Shown here piece by piece: positions 1-7,413 of a stretch of DNA of 36,173 nt; within the stretch, counting starts at the first letter, position 1, and each line of letters starts with the position of its first letter. Where the stretch lies: contig JAHIUA010000085.1 of NCBI GenBank assembly GCA_018817385.1, positions 85,636 through 121,808 of the forward strand, in the 5' to 3' direction. Made by a program: the position numbers and the translations under genes. Under the pieces are notes generated by a model. That model was not told the DNA's origin and did no database searches. It saw only the letters and a program-made list of their open reading frames with translations. The DNA comes from Pseudomonadota bacterium. Lineage in GTDB: Bacteria; Desulfobacterota; Desulfobulbia; Desulfobulbales; Desulfocapsaceae.

Positions 1-12
1 CATTTTCTCCTG
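1..12 (-). promoter_or_regulatory. Probable ribosome binding site and start codon of a gene leaving the window
   Basis: Read on the minus strand, the first twelve bases are CAGGAGAAAATG: an AGGAG Shine-Dalgarno motif followed at short spacing by an ATG occupying positions 3 to 1. This would be the first codon of a leftward gene whose body lies outside the window. The spacing of three bases is shorter than ideal, and only one codon is visible, so nothing can be said about the product. Confidence 0.3.
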
Positions 13-154
13 AAAAAATCCACCTTCCGTTCATACCTTTTTAAATTGCAGCAGAACGCCACTCTTCAAACACACCGTAAAGAAGAAGCAAAAAATTGTA
101 TATCCGCTTCCTATCCTATACAACCAATGGAAAGTCGTAACAATTCAGCAGCAC

Positions 155-230
155 TCCATCTTCGTCCATTGAGGTCTTCTCGAATAGGACGAGTATGCTT
201 CGAAAGTCCTCAATGAACGAATAGAATGGA
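155..230. repeat. Large imperfect inverted repeat (hairpin)
   Basis: Two arms of roughly 30 bases face each other. The best-matched core pairs 167-184 (CATTGAGG, CTT, TCGAA blocks) with 199-215 (TTCGAA, AAG, CCTCAATG blocks). Weaker pairing continues outward to TCCAT at 155-159 and ATGGA at 226-230. The loop is about 14 bases. There is no T-tract, so it is not a standard terminator. It lies directly upstream of a truncated permease fragment, which would fit a small mobile-element remnant or a structured RNA. I do not recognise a family. Confidence 0.6.
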
Positions 231-290
231 CTGAAAACAGCTACAGAGCAGTTGGTTGCCAACTGGTGGCCATTACCTGAATAGTTTTGA

Positions 291-563
291 AAAGTCCCTT
301 GTCGACTCCTCTTTTCCACGGTCTTCCTCAAGGCCATCGGGGTGGTGGGCGGAGTGGGCATTGCCCTGCTCTTTGGTGTCCTGCCGGCAGTAATCTTTTT
401 CATCAAGCACAAGTCCTTCCTTTCCCGGGTTCTCGCCCTTGCCATAGGACTACTCTTTACTGCAGCCCTGCTCGTTGATCTCAGCAACGATTTCGGCCTC
501 ATCGAAACCGATGCCATCCTTGTCAACCTGCAGAAAGAGGCGGTTACCCAGCAGAGACAGTAA
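291..563 (+). pseudogene. C-terminal remnant of a membrane transporter, possibly an aromatic amino-acid permease
   Basis: The frame is open from just after a TGA at 288-290 to a TAA at 561-563, about 90 codons. It shows two hydrophobic segments: one rich in Gly, Val and Leu ending in a LFGVLPAVIFF-like stretch, and a second with LALAIGLLF. A charged tail with DLSNDFGLIE follows. There is no convincing start: the earliest usable codon is the GTG at 342, inside the first membrane segment and without a Shine-Dalgarno motif. The two terminal helices and the GILPA-like turn resemble the C-terminal end of TyrP/HAAAP-type aromatic amino-acid permeases; this is from memory and moderate at best. The missing N-terminal part (about 300 residues in the family) and the adjacent inverted repeat suggest a decayed gene. 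A genuine small two-helix membrane protein starting at 342 is the alternative. Confidence 0.45.
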
Positions 564-673
564 CAGGCAAGCTCCTGACAATACAGATAAGTGTTGCTAT
601 TTTTTTGAACATATGTTTGTCAATAGTCATCAAGGCTTCCATCATCCACTTAGCCCACTTGAAGGAGATCACC

Positions 674-1024
674 ATGGCCGAATTTCTGTTTGTTCTGCAC
701 ACCGATGACAATGAAAAGGCAGCCCGCTGCTTCCAGTTTGCCAAAATTGCCCATGGAAAGGGGCATACCGTCAATATCTTCCTCGTTGATGACGGTGTCC
801 AGTGGGCCGTAAAGGGAAAAGACGGCTCGCAAAAAACCCTTACCGGTGACTGCCCGGCAGATTATCTCCCCTACCTGGAAGAGAACAAGGTGAGCACCGG
901 AGTCTGCACCCCCTGCGCCAAGGGTAGAAGTCTTGATGAGGCGACATTCTTGAATAACATGCAACTCGATACCGGTGGGAACCTCATCGACAAAGCGGCA
1001 ACGGCCCAAGTCTTCAACTTCTAA
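674..1024 (+). CDS. DsrE/DsrF-like sulfur-relay family protein
   Basis: This is a 116-residue soluble protein with the alternating strand/helix pattern of the DsrE/TusD fold: an N-terminal FLFVLHTDD strand, a helix, then VNIFLVDDGV. A CTPC pair (C78, C81) sits in the loop where DsrE-family proteins carry their reactive cysteine. Such proteins bind or relay persulfide sulfur, or act as small sulfur-metabolism accessory subunits, in the cytoplasm. The ATG at 674 is chosen because GAAGGAG precedes it with good spacing; an in-frame upstream start at 605 has no such site and would add unrelated residues. The gene is monocistronic, separated from the convergent nifB by about 290 bases holding the nifB terminator. 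In a sulfate reducer a sulfur-trafficking role is plausible, but the specific partner is unknown. Confidence 0.8.
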   Translation: MAEFLFVLHTDDNEKAARCFQFAKIAHGKGHTVNIFLVDDGVQWAVKGKDGSQKTLTGDCPADYLPYLEENKVSTGVCTPCAKGRSLDEATFLNNMQLDTGGNLIDKAATAQVFNF

Positions 1025-1130
1025 TCATAAGATTTTGCTGATCGCCGGTAACGCCCAGTAGAGAAGCAATCTGATCCAGTCAACTCCTGTGCAGCTGTTC
1101 TCGTTCCTGGAATGCTCAACTCTCAGCAAT

Positions 1131-1186
1131 AAAAAAAAAAGCAGCAGCCTCCTCCGCTTTTCATCAATCAAGGAAGAGACTGCTGC
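1131..1186 (-). terminator. Rho-independent terminator of the nifENB operon
   Basis: On the minus strand a GC-rich hairpin is followed by ten consecutive T. The stem pairs GCAGCAG (1141-1147) with CTGCTGC (1180-1186), continues through CTC/GAG and TCC/GGA blocks with two mismatches, and has a loop of about 16 bases. It lies about 125 bases past the nifB stop. Confidence 0.85.
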
Positions 1187-1312
1187 CAGGCGCAGTAAAA
1201 CAGATATTCTGTTTTCTATGGAATTCAGCTTATTTCCTCTCTTGCCGATATCGCTGACCAGACCGGCGAGTCCCTCCCCAAACCGTTCTATTCCAGGGAA
1301 GGAGGCTGCAGC

Positions 1313-2599
1313 TTAACCGCAACCGGTGCCAGTGCCCAGGCATCCGCCGCTGCTGCAACTCTTTTTGGCCCTCCTTTTCAGAGCCGACAGTCCTTTGCCG
1401 GTGTACACGGCCTCCAGTCCCGCCTCGATAAATCCAGACATGGTGATTGGAGTGATTCCTGCCCGATTGAAGACCTCTCTGGGGGAAGCCCCCATATCGC
1501 TGGCCAGTACCGCCCGACAGTCATAGAGGAGCCTGGTCAAAGCCTCCCAACGGCCCAGCCCCCCACCAGGAGTGGGGGCCCGACGTTCCTCAATAAGGGT
1601 GTAGCCATTTTCTTCCTGGCCATAGATAAGGAATTTCGTCGTTTCTCCCAGGTGCTGATTGACAAGCATCCCTTCCAGGCTGGCCACGGCCACATAGGGC
1701 CTCACTTTTTGCGGAGTGGCAGGCATGCTGGCACAGGCGTTGAGGCATCCGGCCATTTCACCTGATTTATCCTGTCCGAGCAAGCCAACGGCATCGGCGC
1801 GACACCGTTTGCAATGACGCATCTGGGGTAAATGTTCTTCACAGCTGTTTCTCAGTCTGTTCATCATGGCCTTATCCGGCTCCACCAGATCAGCAAAAGG
1901 GGTTTCGGCATTGGGCAACATGGCCATACAGTTAAACAGATCCACTCCCATCTTGGCCATGGTCCTGGCCGTGGTTTCGGCATGATGGTCATTGACCCCG
2001 GGAATGGTGATAAAATTGATCTTGACGGTCACGCCCCGGGCTTTCAGCTTCTCAATGGCCGTGAGCTGGCGGGCCAGGAGGAGTTCAGCAGCCTGTCGAT
2101 GGTGATAGACGATGTTGCCGTCTCTGACATAGGTATAGATATTCTTGGTGATTTCAGGGTCAACCCCATTCACCGTCACCGTGACGTGGGAGACACCGAT
2201 ATCGGCGACCTCATCGACATGCGGGGCCAGACCGAGACCATTACTGGAAAGGCAGAGGATGAGATCCGGATAATGCTTGCGCAGAAGCTGCATGGTTTCC
2301 AGGGTCTCACTGGCATTGGCAAAGGGATCACCTGGACCGGCAATACCAGCCACAGTGATACGGGGTTCGGCAACCAGAACCTTGTCCATGTAGATCAGGG
2401 CCTGCTCCGGTGTCAGGATGGTCGAAGTAACACCAGGTCGGGATTCATTGACACAGTCATATTTCCGGTTGCAATAATTACACTTGATATTGCATTTCGG
2501 AGCCACCGGCAGATGGACCCTGCCAAATTTCCCTTGGACCTTGGCATTGAAACAGGGATGACGGGAAAGATCCGGGGATGCGGTGAAGAGAGTTTTCAT
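1313..2599 (-). CDS. nifB: Nitrogenase cofactor biosynthesis radical SAM protein NifB
   Basis: NifB is a radical S-adenosylmethionine enzyme that fuses two Fe4S4 clusters with a carbide and a sulfur to make NifB-co, the precursor of FeMo-cofactor. With the start at 2599 the protein has 428 residues. The radical SAM motif CxxxCxxC is at C36, C40 and C43, in a PVAPKCNIKCNYC context that is diagnostic of NifB. The region up to about residue 290 forms the SAM barrel, and the C-terminal part (about 300-428) matches the NifX/NafY-like domain often fused to NifB. The tail is rich in Cys and Gly. The ATG at 2599 is preferred over an in-frame ATG at 2611 because GGAG precedes it by six bases. It is the last gene of nifE-nifN-nifB, after a gap of about 150 bases from nifN. 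The product would be handed to NifEN encoded just upstream. Confidence 0.97.
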   Translation of the reverse strand: MKTLFTASPDLSRHPCFNAKVQGKFGRVHLPVAPKCNIKCNYCNRKYDCVNESRPGVTSTILTPEQALIYMDKVLVAEPRITVAGIAGPGDPFANASETLETMQLLRKHYPDLILCLSSNGLGLAPHVDEVADIGVSHVTVTVNGVDPEITKNIYTYVRDGNIVYHHRQAAELLLARQLTAIEKLKARGVTVKINFITIPGVNDHHAETTARTMAKMGVDLFNCMAMLPNAETPFADLVEPDKAMMNRLRNSCEEHLPQMRHCKRCRADAVGLLGQDKSGEMAGCLNACASMPATPQKVRPYVAVASLEGMLVNQHLGETTKFLIYGQEENGYTLIEERRAPTPGGGLGRWEALTRLLYDCRAVLASDMGASPREVFNRAGITPITMSGFIEAGLEAVYTGKGLSALKRRAKKSCSSGGCLGTGTGCG

Positions 2600-2752
2600 A
2601 ACAAGCTCCATAAGAGTTTTTGACTTCTACCTTCTAGAGGATGACGTCATGTATAATAAATTTTAAAAATCGTATCCCGGATGGCTCTGGGAAAAGCTGC
2701 CTCTGCTTCAGATTCGCACCAGTATGGCAGATGAAGAGCTTTGCCGAGGCCA

Positions 2753-4114
2753 TCACATATACGAATAACCGATCGGTGAGTCGCCCTGCTTTTTGGCGAT
2801 ACAGGCATTGACCACCAGATCGAAAAGTTGCTGGGTCCCCCGGTAACCGAGGTGGAGAATACGTTGGCCGCCCATACGGTCATGGATGGGAAAACCGACC
2901 CGGATAAGGGGAATGGAAAGTTTTTGGGCCAGAGGGTAGCCCTTGGAATGACCAACCAGGAGATCAGGGCCAAGACTTTCAGCCAACTCACTGATATCAT
3001 AAAAATCCATCGCTTCATGGACCTGGGGCTGCTCGGGTAAGAGATCAGCAGTGGCCTGCCGAATCCTCTCGGCCAGCTTACCGCTCTTCCCACCCGAGGC
3101 GCAGAGTACAGGCATGACACCTATCTCAGCCAGAAAGGTGGTCAGGCCGACAACCAGGTCTTCCTCGCCATAGACAATGGCCTTTTTCCCATAGACATAT
3201 TTATGACTGTCCACATAGGAATCCACCAGACGTCCCCGCTCTGCCTGATGCTTTTCGGGGACGGGCACACCACTCAAGCGGCTCAGGTAGGCAAAGAACC
3301 GATCGGAAGCCCCAATGCCCATAGGCATTGCCATTCTCGTATTTTCCACCCCGAATTTTTCAGCGAGCAGGACACCACCACTGGCTTCAGCCATGGTGTG
3401 ACCAAATTCAACACTTCCCATGCTATTGCCCATGACAGCGATGGCCGAAAGCGGGGTCCCGCCAGGCTGTATCTTTGCATAGGTTTTGGCAGCCGGACCG
3501 TCCATGGTATCTGAGATATCCGGCAGGATCGTGGCCTTCATGGAAAAATCATCTGTGATTTCTTTTAAGTAGCGAATATCTGCCGGCGACACAAAGCCTG
3601 GCAGGATGTTTACACCACTGCCTATATCTTGTTTGCCATCTCTGCCAGCCAGGGCCTCAACAACGGAAGCGATGGCATTATGAAATCCTTCCATGTGGGT
3701 GCCGCTGTAGCTTGGCGTACTCACCTGAACCATGATCGGTTTTTCCCCTTCCACCTCCTTGTCGTATTCGCGGAGAAACAACTTCACATCATCCCCTATG
3801 GTCTCGGTAAGACAGGTGGTGGCTATGCCGATGAGTTGGGGCCGATATTTTTCGGTTACATTCATCAAGCCCAGTTTCAAATTTGCCCCACCACCATAGA
3901 CTGCATGCTTTTCTGAGAGTGAAGAAGAGGCAATATCAATGGGCTCGTTAAAATGACTGATGATATAGCGCCGCATGTAGGTAGCACAGCCCTGAGAGCC
4001 GTGCAGATAGGGAACCGCGCCCTCAATTCCCTTGAATGCCAGGGCTGCTCCCAAGGGGGTACAGAGCTTGCACGCGTTGGTGGTGGAGATATAGTTGGGA
4101 GGATTTTTTGACAT
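2753..4114 (-). CDS. nifN: Nitrogenase iron-molybdenum cofactor assembly scaffold subunit NifN
   Basis: NifN is the beta-like subunit of the NifE2N2 scaffold on which NifB-co is matured to FeMo-cofactor before transfer to NifDK. The 453-residue protein opens with an ACKLCTPLGAALAFKGIEG stretch and GSQGCATYMRRY, both typical of NifN. Candidate cluster-binding cysteines are C15, C18 and C43. The body has the repeated Rossmann-like folds of the nitrogenase component 1 family. The start lies eight bases after the nifE stop and is preceded by GAGGGAAATC, so translation is probably coupled to nifE. The length is usual for the family. No nifHDK genes are in the window, so the structural nitrogenase must be encoded elsewhere. 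Confidence 0.96.
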   Translation of the reverse strand: MSKNPPNYISTTNACKLCTPLGAALAFKGIEGAVPYLHGSQGCATYMRRYIISHFNEPIDIASSSLSEKHAVYGGGANLKLGLMNVTEKYRPQLIGIATTCLTETIGDDVKLFLREYDKEVEGEKPIMVQVSTPSYSGTHMEGFHNAIASVVEALAGRDGKQDIGSGVNILPGFVSPADIRYLKEITDDFSMKATILPDISDTMDGPAAKTYAKIQPGGTPLSAIAVMGNSMGSVEFGHTMAEASGGVLLAEKFGVENTRMAMPMGIGASDRFFAYLSRLSGVPVPEKHQAERGRLVDSYVDSHKYVYGKKAIVYGEEDLVVGLTTFLAEIGVMPVLCASGGKSGKLAERIRQATADLLPEQPQVHEAMDFYDISELAESLGPDLLVGHSKGYPLAQKLSIPLIRVGFPIHDRMGGQRILHLGYRGTQQLFDLVVNACIAKKQGDSPIGYSYM

Positions 4115-4122
4115 GATTTCCC

Positions 4123-5505
4123 TCAGTTTTTGGGGTTAGCAAGAGCAATACGGCAATTTTTTTCTTGGGCCGCTTCTTTTTGATAGGTGAAGCGCCACAC
4201 CGGACTCATCACTGAAGAGTAGACTTCTTCAGCAAAATTGAGCATCCCGGAAAATCCAGCCAGGATCTCCTTGCGTTCGTGGTTATGATCGCAAAAGCCT
4301 ACCCCCAGTTTATAGGCAATAGGGCGTTCCTTGACCCCGCCGACAAAGATATCCACCTCTTTTTCCTCCAGGAAACTGGTAAGTTCGAGAGGATTGGTAT
4401 CGTCGACGATAATGGTCCCTGGATCGGTGATCTCGGCCAGCTCCCGATATTCCTGTTCGGTTCCGGTCTGGCTGCCGACCATCACCACGTCCATACCAAG
4501 GAGGCGAAAGGCCTTGACCAGAGAAAAGGCCTTGAATGAGCCACCCACGTAGATGGCTGCCTTCTTCCCCTGCAATGCCTTTTTATAAAAGGACAGCTTG
4601 GGCAGCAGTTCCTGCAGCTCTTCTTTCACCAGTTGCCTGGTTTTTTCCAGGATCTCCGGATTATTGAAATGTTCGGCCACGTCATAGAGGGCCTGGGCCA
4701 TGTCCTCCACACCGAAATAAGAGACACGGATGGAAGGAACTCCATACTCATCTTCCATCATCCGGGCCAACTCCATGGTCGAGCCGGAGCACTGCACCAC
4801 GTTCAGGGCGGCACCATGGGCCCGCTTGATATCAGCCACTCGCCCGTCTCCGGTGATATTGGCCACCACCTCCACGCCCATACGTTCGAAGTATTCACGA
4901 ATTAACCAGATCTCACCGGCCAGGTTAAAATCACCGAGAATATTAAGGGAATAGGGGGAGATACCGGTGGTATCTCCGCTGCCGATGAGTCGGGCCATGG
5001 CATTGCAGGCGGCGGTGTACCCGGCCCGCTTATTGCCCATGAAGCCCTCAGACTTGACCGGGATTACCGGGATATGAGTCTCTTTTTCCACCTCTCTGCA
5101 CACCGCCTCCATATCATCGCCGATGATGCCGACGATGCAGGTGGAGTAGACAAAAGCGGCCTTGGGGCTATGCCGTTCAATGAGCTCCAGCAGGGCCCGT
5201 TTCAATTTCTTTTCGCCGCCGAAGATGACATCTATCTCCTGCAGATCCGTGGAAAATGAGAGGCGGTGCAGCTCCGGCCCCGAAGAAAGGGCCCCACGGA
5301 TATCCCAGGTATAGACGGCACAACCGATGGGCCCATGCACCAGGTGCAGGGCATCGGCAATGGGATAGAGGACCACCCGCGAACCACAGAACACACAGGC
5401 GCGCTGGCTTACCGCCCCGGCCAGTGAATCCTTGTCACAAGACAAAGAAAAAGGCTGCTCTCCGGTGCGGTAAATCTGTTCTTCTCGTTCTTTTAATAGT
5501 TCCAT
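4123..5505 (-). CDS. nifE: Nitrogenase iron-molybdenum cofactor assembly scaffold subunit NifE
   Basis: NifE is the alpha-like subunit of the NifEN scaffold for FeMo-cofactor maturation. With the start at 5505 it has 460 residues. Cysteines at C37, C62 and C123 fall where NifE carries the ligands of its Fe4S4 cluster, in the contexts ACVFCGSR, HGPIGCAVYTWD and YSTCIVG. The middle carries the VVQCSGST segment and the C-terminal part the KLGVGFCDHNHERK segment of the family. The ATG at 5505 is chosen because AGGAAGGAACG precedes it; an upstream in-frame extension to 5571 would run over the sigma-54 promoter and is unlikely. It is the first gene of the nifENB operon, transcribed from a near-consensus -24/-12 promoter with an upstream NifA-type site. 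Confidence 0.96.
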   Translation of the reverse strand: MELLKEREEQIYRTGEQPFSLSCDKDSLAGAVSQRACVFCGSRVVLYPIADALHLVHGPIGCAVYTWDIRGALSSGPELHRLSFSTDLQEIDVIFGGEKKLKRALLELIERHSPKAAFVYSTCIVGIIGDDMEAVCREVEKETHIPVIPVKSEGFMGNKRAGYTAACNAMARLIGSGDTTGISPYSLNILGDFNLAGEIWLIREYFERMGVEVVANITGDGRVADIKRAHGAALNVVQCSGSTMELARMMEDEYGVPSIRVSYFGVEDMAQALYDVAEHFNNPEILEKTRQLVKEELQELLPKLSFYKKALQGKKAAIYVGGSFKAFSLVKAFRLLGMDVVMVGSQTGTEQEYRELAEITDPGTIIVDDTNPLELTSFLEEKEVDIFVGGVKERPIAYKLGVGFCDHNHERKEILAGFSGMLNFAEEVYSSVMSPVWRFTYQKEAAQEKNCRIALANPKN

Positions 5506-5543
5506 GCTCGTTCCTTCCTCCTGGTTGATTTGCCATAGAGAAC

Positions 5544-5559
5544 AGCAACGACTGTGCCA
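5544..5559 (-). promoter_or_regulatory. Sigma-54 (-24/-12) promoter of nifENB
   Basis: On the minus strand the sequence reads TGGCAC-AGTCG-TTGCT, an exact match to the TGGCAC-N5-TTGCW consensus for RpoN. It ends 38 bases before the nifE ATG, leaving room for a short leader and a good Shine-Dalgarno site. Nif genes of proteobacteria are classically transcribed by sigma-54 with NifA. Confidence 0.92.
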
Positions 5560-5632
5560 AAAAGACCACATGAATTATTTATGTTTTATTTCAGTACGAT
5601 AAAGAGTTGGACAGGAACGAAAAAGAAAAATA

Positions 5633-5654
5633 GCGACACAACCGGTAGTGTCGC
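5633..5654. promoter_or_regulatory. 22-bp near-perfect palindrome, candidate operator
   Basis: The arms GCGACACAACC (5633-5643) and GGTAGTGTCGC (5644-5654) are complementary at ten of eleven positions. It lies about 75-95 bases upstream of the nifE sigma-54 promoter, and its last six bases overlap the TGT half of the NifA-type site. No T-tract follows on either strand, so a protein-binding site is more likely than a terminator. I cannot name the regulator. Confidence 0.65.
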
Positions 5655-5664
5655 AAAGTTGACA
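5649..5664. promoter_or_regulatory. NifA-type upstream activating sequence (TGT-N10-ACA)
   Basis: TGT at 5649-5651 and ACA at 5662-5664 are separated by exactly ten bases, matching the NifA enhancer consensus. The site is about 100 bases upstream of the nifE -24/-12 promoter, a usual distance for looping activation. The motif is symmetric, so it could also act toward urtA, whose promoter is about 270 bases away. Confidence 0.7.
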
Positions 5665-5784
5665 ATTTTGAAGTAAACCTTCCCTTTTGTCGTAAAAAGG
5701 AGAAAGAAGGGGTGGCTTTTGTCCATCCATCATTTCTGCTTGCCATCACCGTCCGCCAGAGAGACCAAAACCATTTTACAAAAA

Positions 5785-5828
5785 CACATTTATGTGATGA
5801 ACAAAAACCAAAAGGCTACATAAATGTA
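5785..5828. promoter_or_regulatory. Pair of spaced 12-bp palindromes upstream of urtA
   Basis: CACAT-TT-ATGTG (5785-5796) and TACAT-AA-ATGTA (5817-5828) are both perfect dyads with the shared core ACAT-N2-ATGT. Their centres are 32 bases apart, close to three helical turns, so two dimers could bind on the same DNA face. They lie about 100-145 bases upstream of the urtA sigma-54-like promoter, where an enhancer-binding activator would sit. They do not match the NtrC consensus I know; the binding protein is unknown. Confidence 0.55.
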
Positions 5829-5929
5829 CCATTTAAACCTGATCCCAAAAAACCCACCCCACCACCAATCTTTTTTTTATGCATAAAACTAAAAAGTTAC
5901 CCAGCAGCACCCCACAAGAGAAACTCATA

Positions 5930-5945
5930 TGGCATACCATGTGCA
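5930..5945 (+). promoter_or_regulatory. Sigma-54-like promoter of the urea operon
   Basis: The sequence TGGCAT-ACCAT-GTGCA has the invariant GG and GC at the correct 12-base spacing, with mismatches to consensus at the sixth base and the first T of TTGC. It ends 88 bases before the urtA start. Sigma-54 control would fit the nitrogen-limited expression of urea uptake known in other bacteria. Confidence 0.65.
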
Positions 5946-6033
5946 ACTCATTGCCTACTCGCAGCCAGAACTGGTTCCGAAATAAAAAAATCAGACGAAA
6001 TATTTTTAACCACCATCTATGAAAGGAGAAAAG

Positions 6034-7320
6034 ATGAAATCAAAACTGATCGCAATCTCAGTTGGTTGCGCCTTAACGGTTAGCTCTCTGTTCAGCGGCC
6101 AGGCCATGGCAGAGGAAACCATCAAGGTCGGAGTGCTGCACTCCCTGTCCGGCACCATGGCCATCAGCGAGACGACCTTGAAAGATACTATGCTCATGCT
6201 CATCGACGAGCAGAATAAAAAGGGAGGGCTGCTTGGCAAGCAACTTGAAGCCGTGGTTGTCGATCCGGCATCCGACTGGCCGCTTTTTGCTGAGAAGGCC
6301 CGTGAACTTATTGAAAAAGAAAAAGTGGCCTCAGTCTTTGGCTGCTGGACATCAGTATCACGTAAATCCGTACTGCCAGTCTTTGAAGAACTGAACAGTC
6401 TCCTTTTTTATCCGGTCCAGTATGAGGGTGAAGAATCATCACGAAACGTCTTTTACACCGGTGCTGCACCCAACCAACAGGCTATTCCCGCCGTTGACTA
6501 CCTTATGAACGATATGGGAGTAAAACGGTGGGTACTCGCCGGTACCGACTATGTCTATCCCCGTACCACCAACAAGATCCTTGAAGCCTATCTCAAGGCC
6601 AAAGGTGTGGCTGACGAAGATATTATGATCAACTATACGCCCTTTGGTCACTCTGATTGGCAGTCCATTGTTGCCGATATCAAAAAGTTCGGTTCCCTCG
6701 GTAAAAAGACAGCCGTGGTTTCCACCATTAATGGCGATGCCAATGTCCCCTTTTACAAAGAATTGGGCAACCAGGGGATTACCGCCGACAACATCCCGGT
6801 GGTTGCCTTTTCCGTGGGTGAAGAAGAGCTCTCCGGCATCGACACCACACCACTGGTCGGTCACCTGGCTGCCTGGAACTATTTCATGAGCGTGGATGGT
6901 GAGATCAACGATGCCTTTATCGAATCCTGGCAGAAATTCATCAAGAGTGAAAAACGAGTCACCAACGATCCCATGGAGGCCCATTACATCGGTTTCAACA
7001 TGTGGGTCAAGGCCGTTGAAAAGGCTGGCACCACAGACCCAACCGCAGTCCAGGAAGCCATCATTGGAGTGACCGTCCCCAATCTCTCCGGTGGCTACTC
7101 GGCCATGATGCCCAACCATCACATCACCAAGCCAGTCCTCATCGGCGAAATTCAGGACAATGGTCAGTTCGAGATTGTCTGGCAGACTTCCGGCATGGTA
7201 GTCGGCGACGCCTGGTCCGACTTTCTTGAAGGTTCCAAGGATCTGATCTCCGACTGGAGATCGCCCCTTTCCTGCGGAAACTATAACGTCAAGACCGGGG
7301 TCTGCTCCGGCCAGAAGTAA
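6034..7320 (+). CDS. urtA: Urea ABC transporter, periplasmic substrate-binding protein UrtA
   Basis: UrtA captures urea in the periplasm and delivers it to the UrtBC permease. The 428-residue protein starts with a Sec signal peptide: a Lys-containing N-terminus, a hydrophobic core and likely cleavage after QAMA, before EETIKVG. The mature part has the two-lobed type I periplasmic-binding fold of the Leu/Ile/Val and amide family, including HSLSGTMAISE and the FYPVQYEGEE and NYFMSVDG segments characteristic of urea- or amide-specific members. The second in-frame ATG (6034) is chosen because AAGGAG lies five bases before it; the ATG at 6019 overlaps that ribosome site. It is the first gene of a twelve-gene same-strand run and is separated from urtB by a stable hairpin. 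Confidence 0.96.
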   Translation: MKSKLIAISVGCALTVSSLFSGQAMAEETIKVGVLHSLSGTMAISETTLKDTMLMLIDEQNKKGGLLGKQLEAVVVDPASDWPLFAEKARELIEKEKVASVFGCWTSVSRKSVLPVFEELNSLLFYPVQYEGEESSRNVFYTGAAPNQQAIPAVDYLMNDMGVKRWVLAGTDYVYPRTTNKILEAYLKAKGVADEDIMINYTPFGHSDWQSIVADIKKFGSLGKKTAVVSTINGDANVPFYKELGNQGITADNIPVVAFSVGEEELSGIDTTPLVGHLAAWNYFMSVDGEINDAFIESWQKFIKSEKRVTNDPMEAHYIGFNMWVKAVEKAGTTDPTAVQEAIIGVTVPNLSGGYSAMMPNHHITKPVLIGEIQDNGQFEIVWQTSGMVVGDAWSDFLEGSKDLISDWRSPLSCGNYNVKTGVCSGQK

Positions 7321-7335
7321 ACGACCCTCTCCATC

Positions 7336-7374
7336 AGAACCGGGAAGAGGTCCTTCCTGTCAATTCCCGGTTCT
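7336..7374 (+). other. Intercistronic hairpin between urtA and urtB
   Basis: AGAACCGGGAA (7336-7346) and TTCCCGGTTCT (7364-7374) form a perfect 11-bp stem with a 17-base loop, just after the urtA stop. There is no run of T after it, so full termination is unlikely. Such hairpins after binding-protein genes commonly protect the upstream message from 3' decay, giving excess binding protein over permease; that role here is inferred. Confidence 0.75.
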
Positions 7375-7413
7375 CCCCTACCATCCACCAAAGCACTTTA
7401 ACGAGAATAGCCC

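Noticed and set aside
1089-1316. Short plus-strand frame of 75 codons between dsrE and nifB
   Set aside because: It runs through the poly-A tract and stem of the nifB terminator and has no ribosome site or protein-like composition.
2737-2752. Possible second sigma-54 promoter for nifB (TGGCCT-CGGCA-AAGCT on the minus strand)
   Set aside because: The GG/GC spacing is right but only the core bases match, it abuts the nifN stop, and nifB can be read from the nifE promoter. Too weak to call.
5712-6083. 123-codon plus-strand frame upstream of urtA
   Set aside because: It spans the paired palindromes and the sigma-54 promoter, and overlaps the true urtA start in another frame; composition is not protein-like.
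6439-7122. 227-codon open frame on the minus strand inside urtA
   Set aside because: It lies entirely within a clear urtA gene and its translation has no family resemblance; it is a shadow frame.
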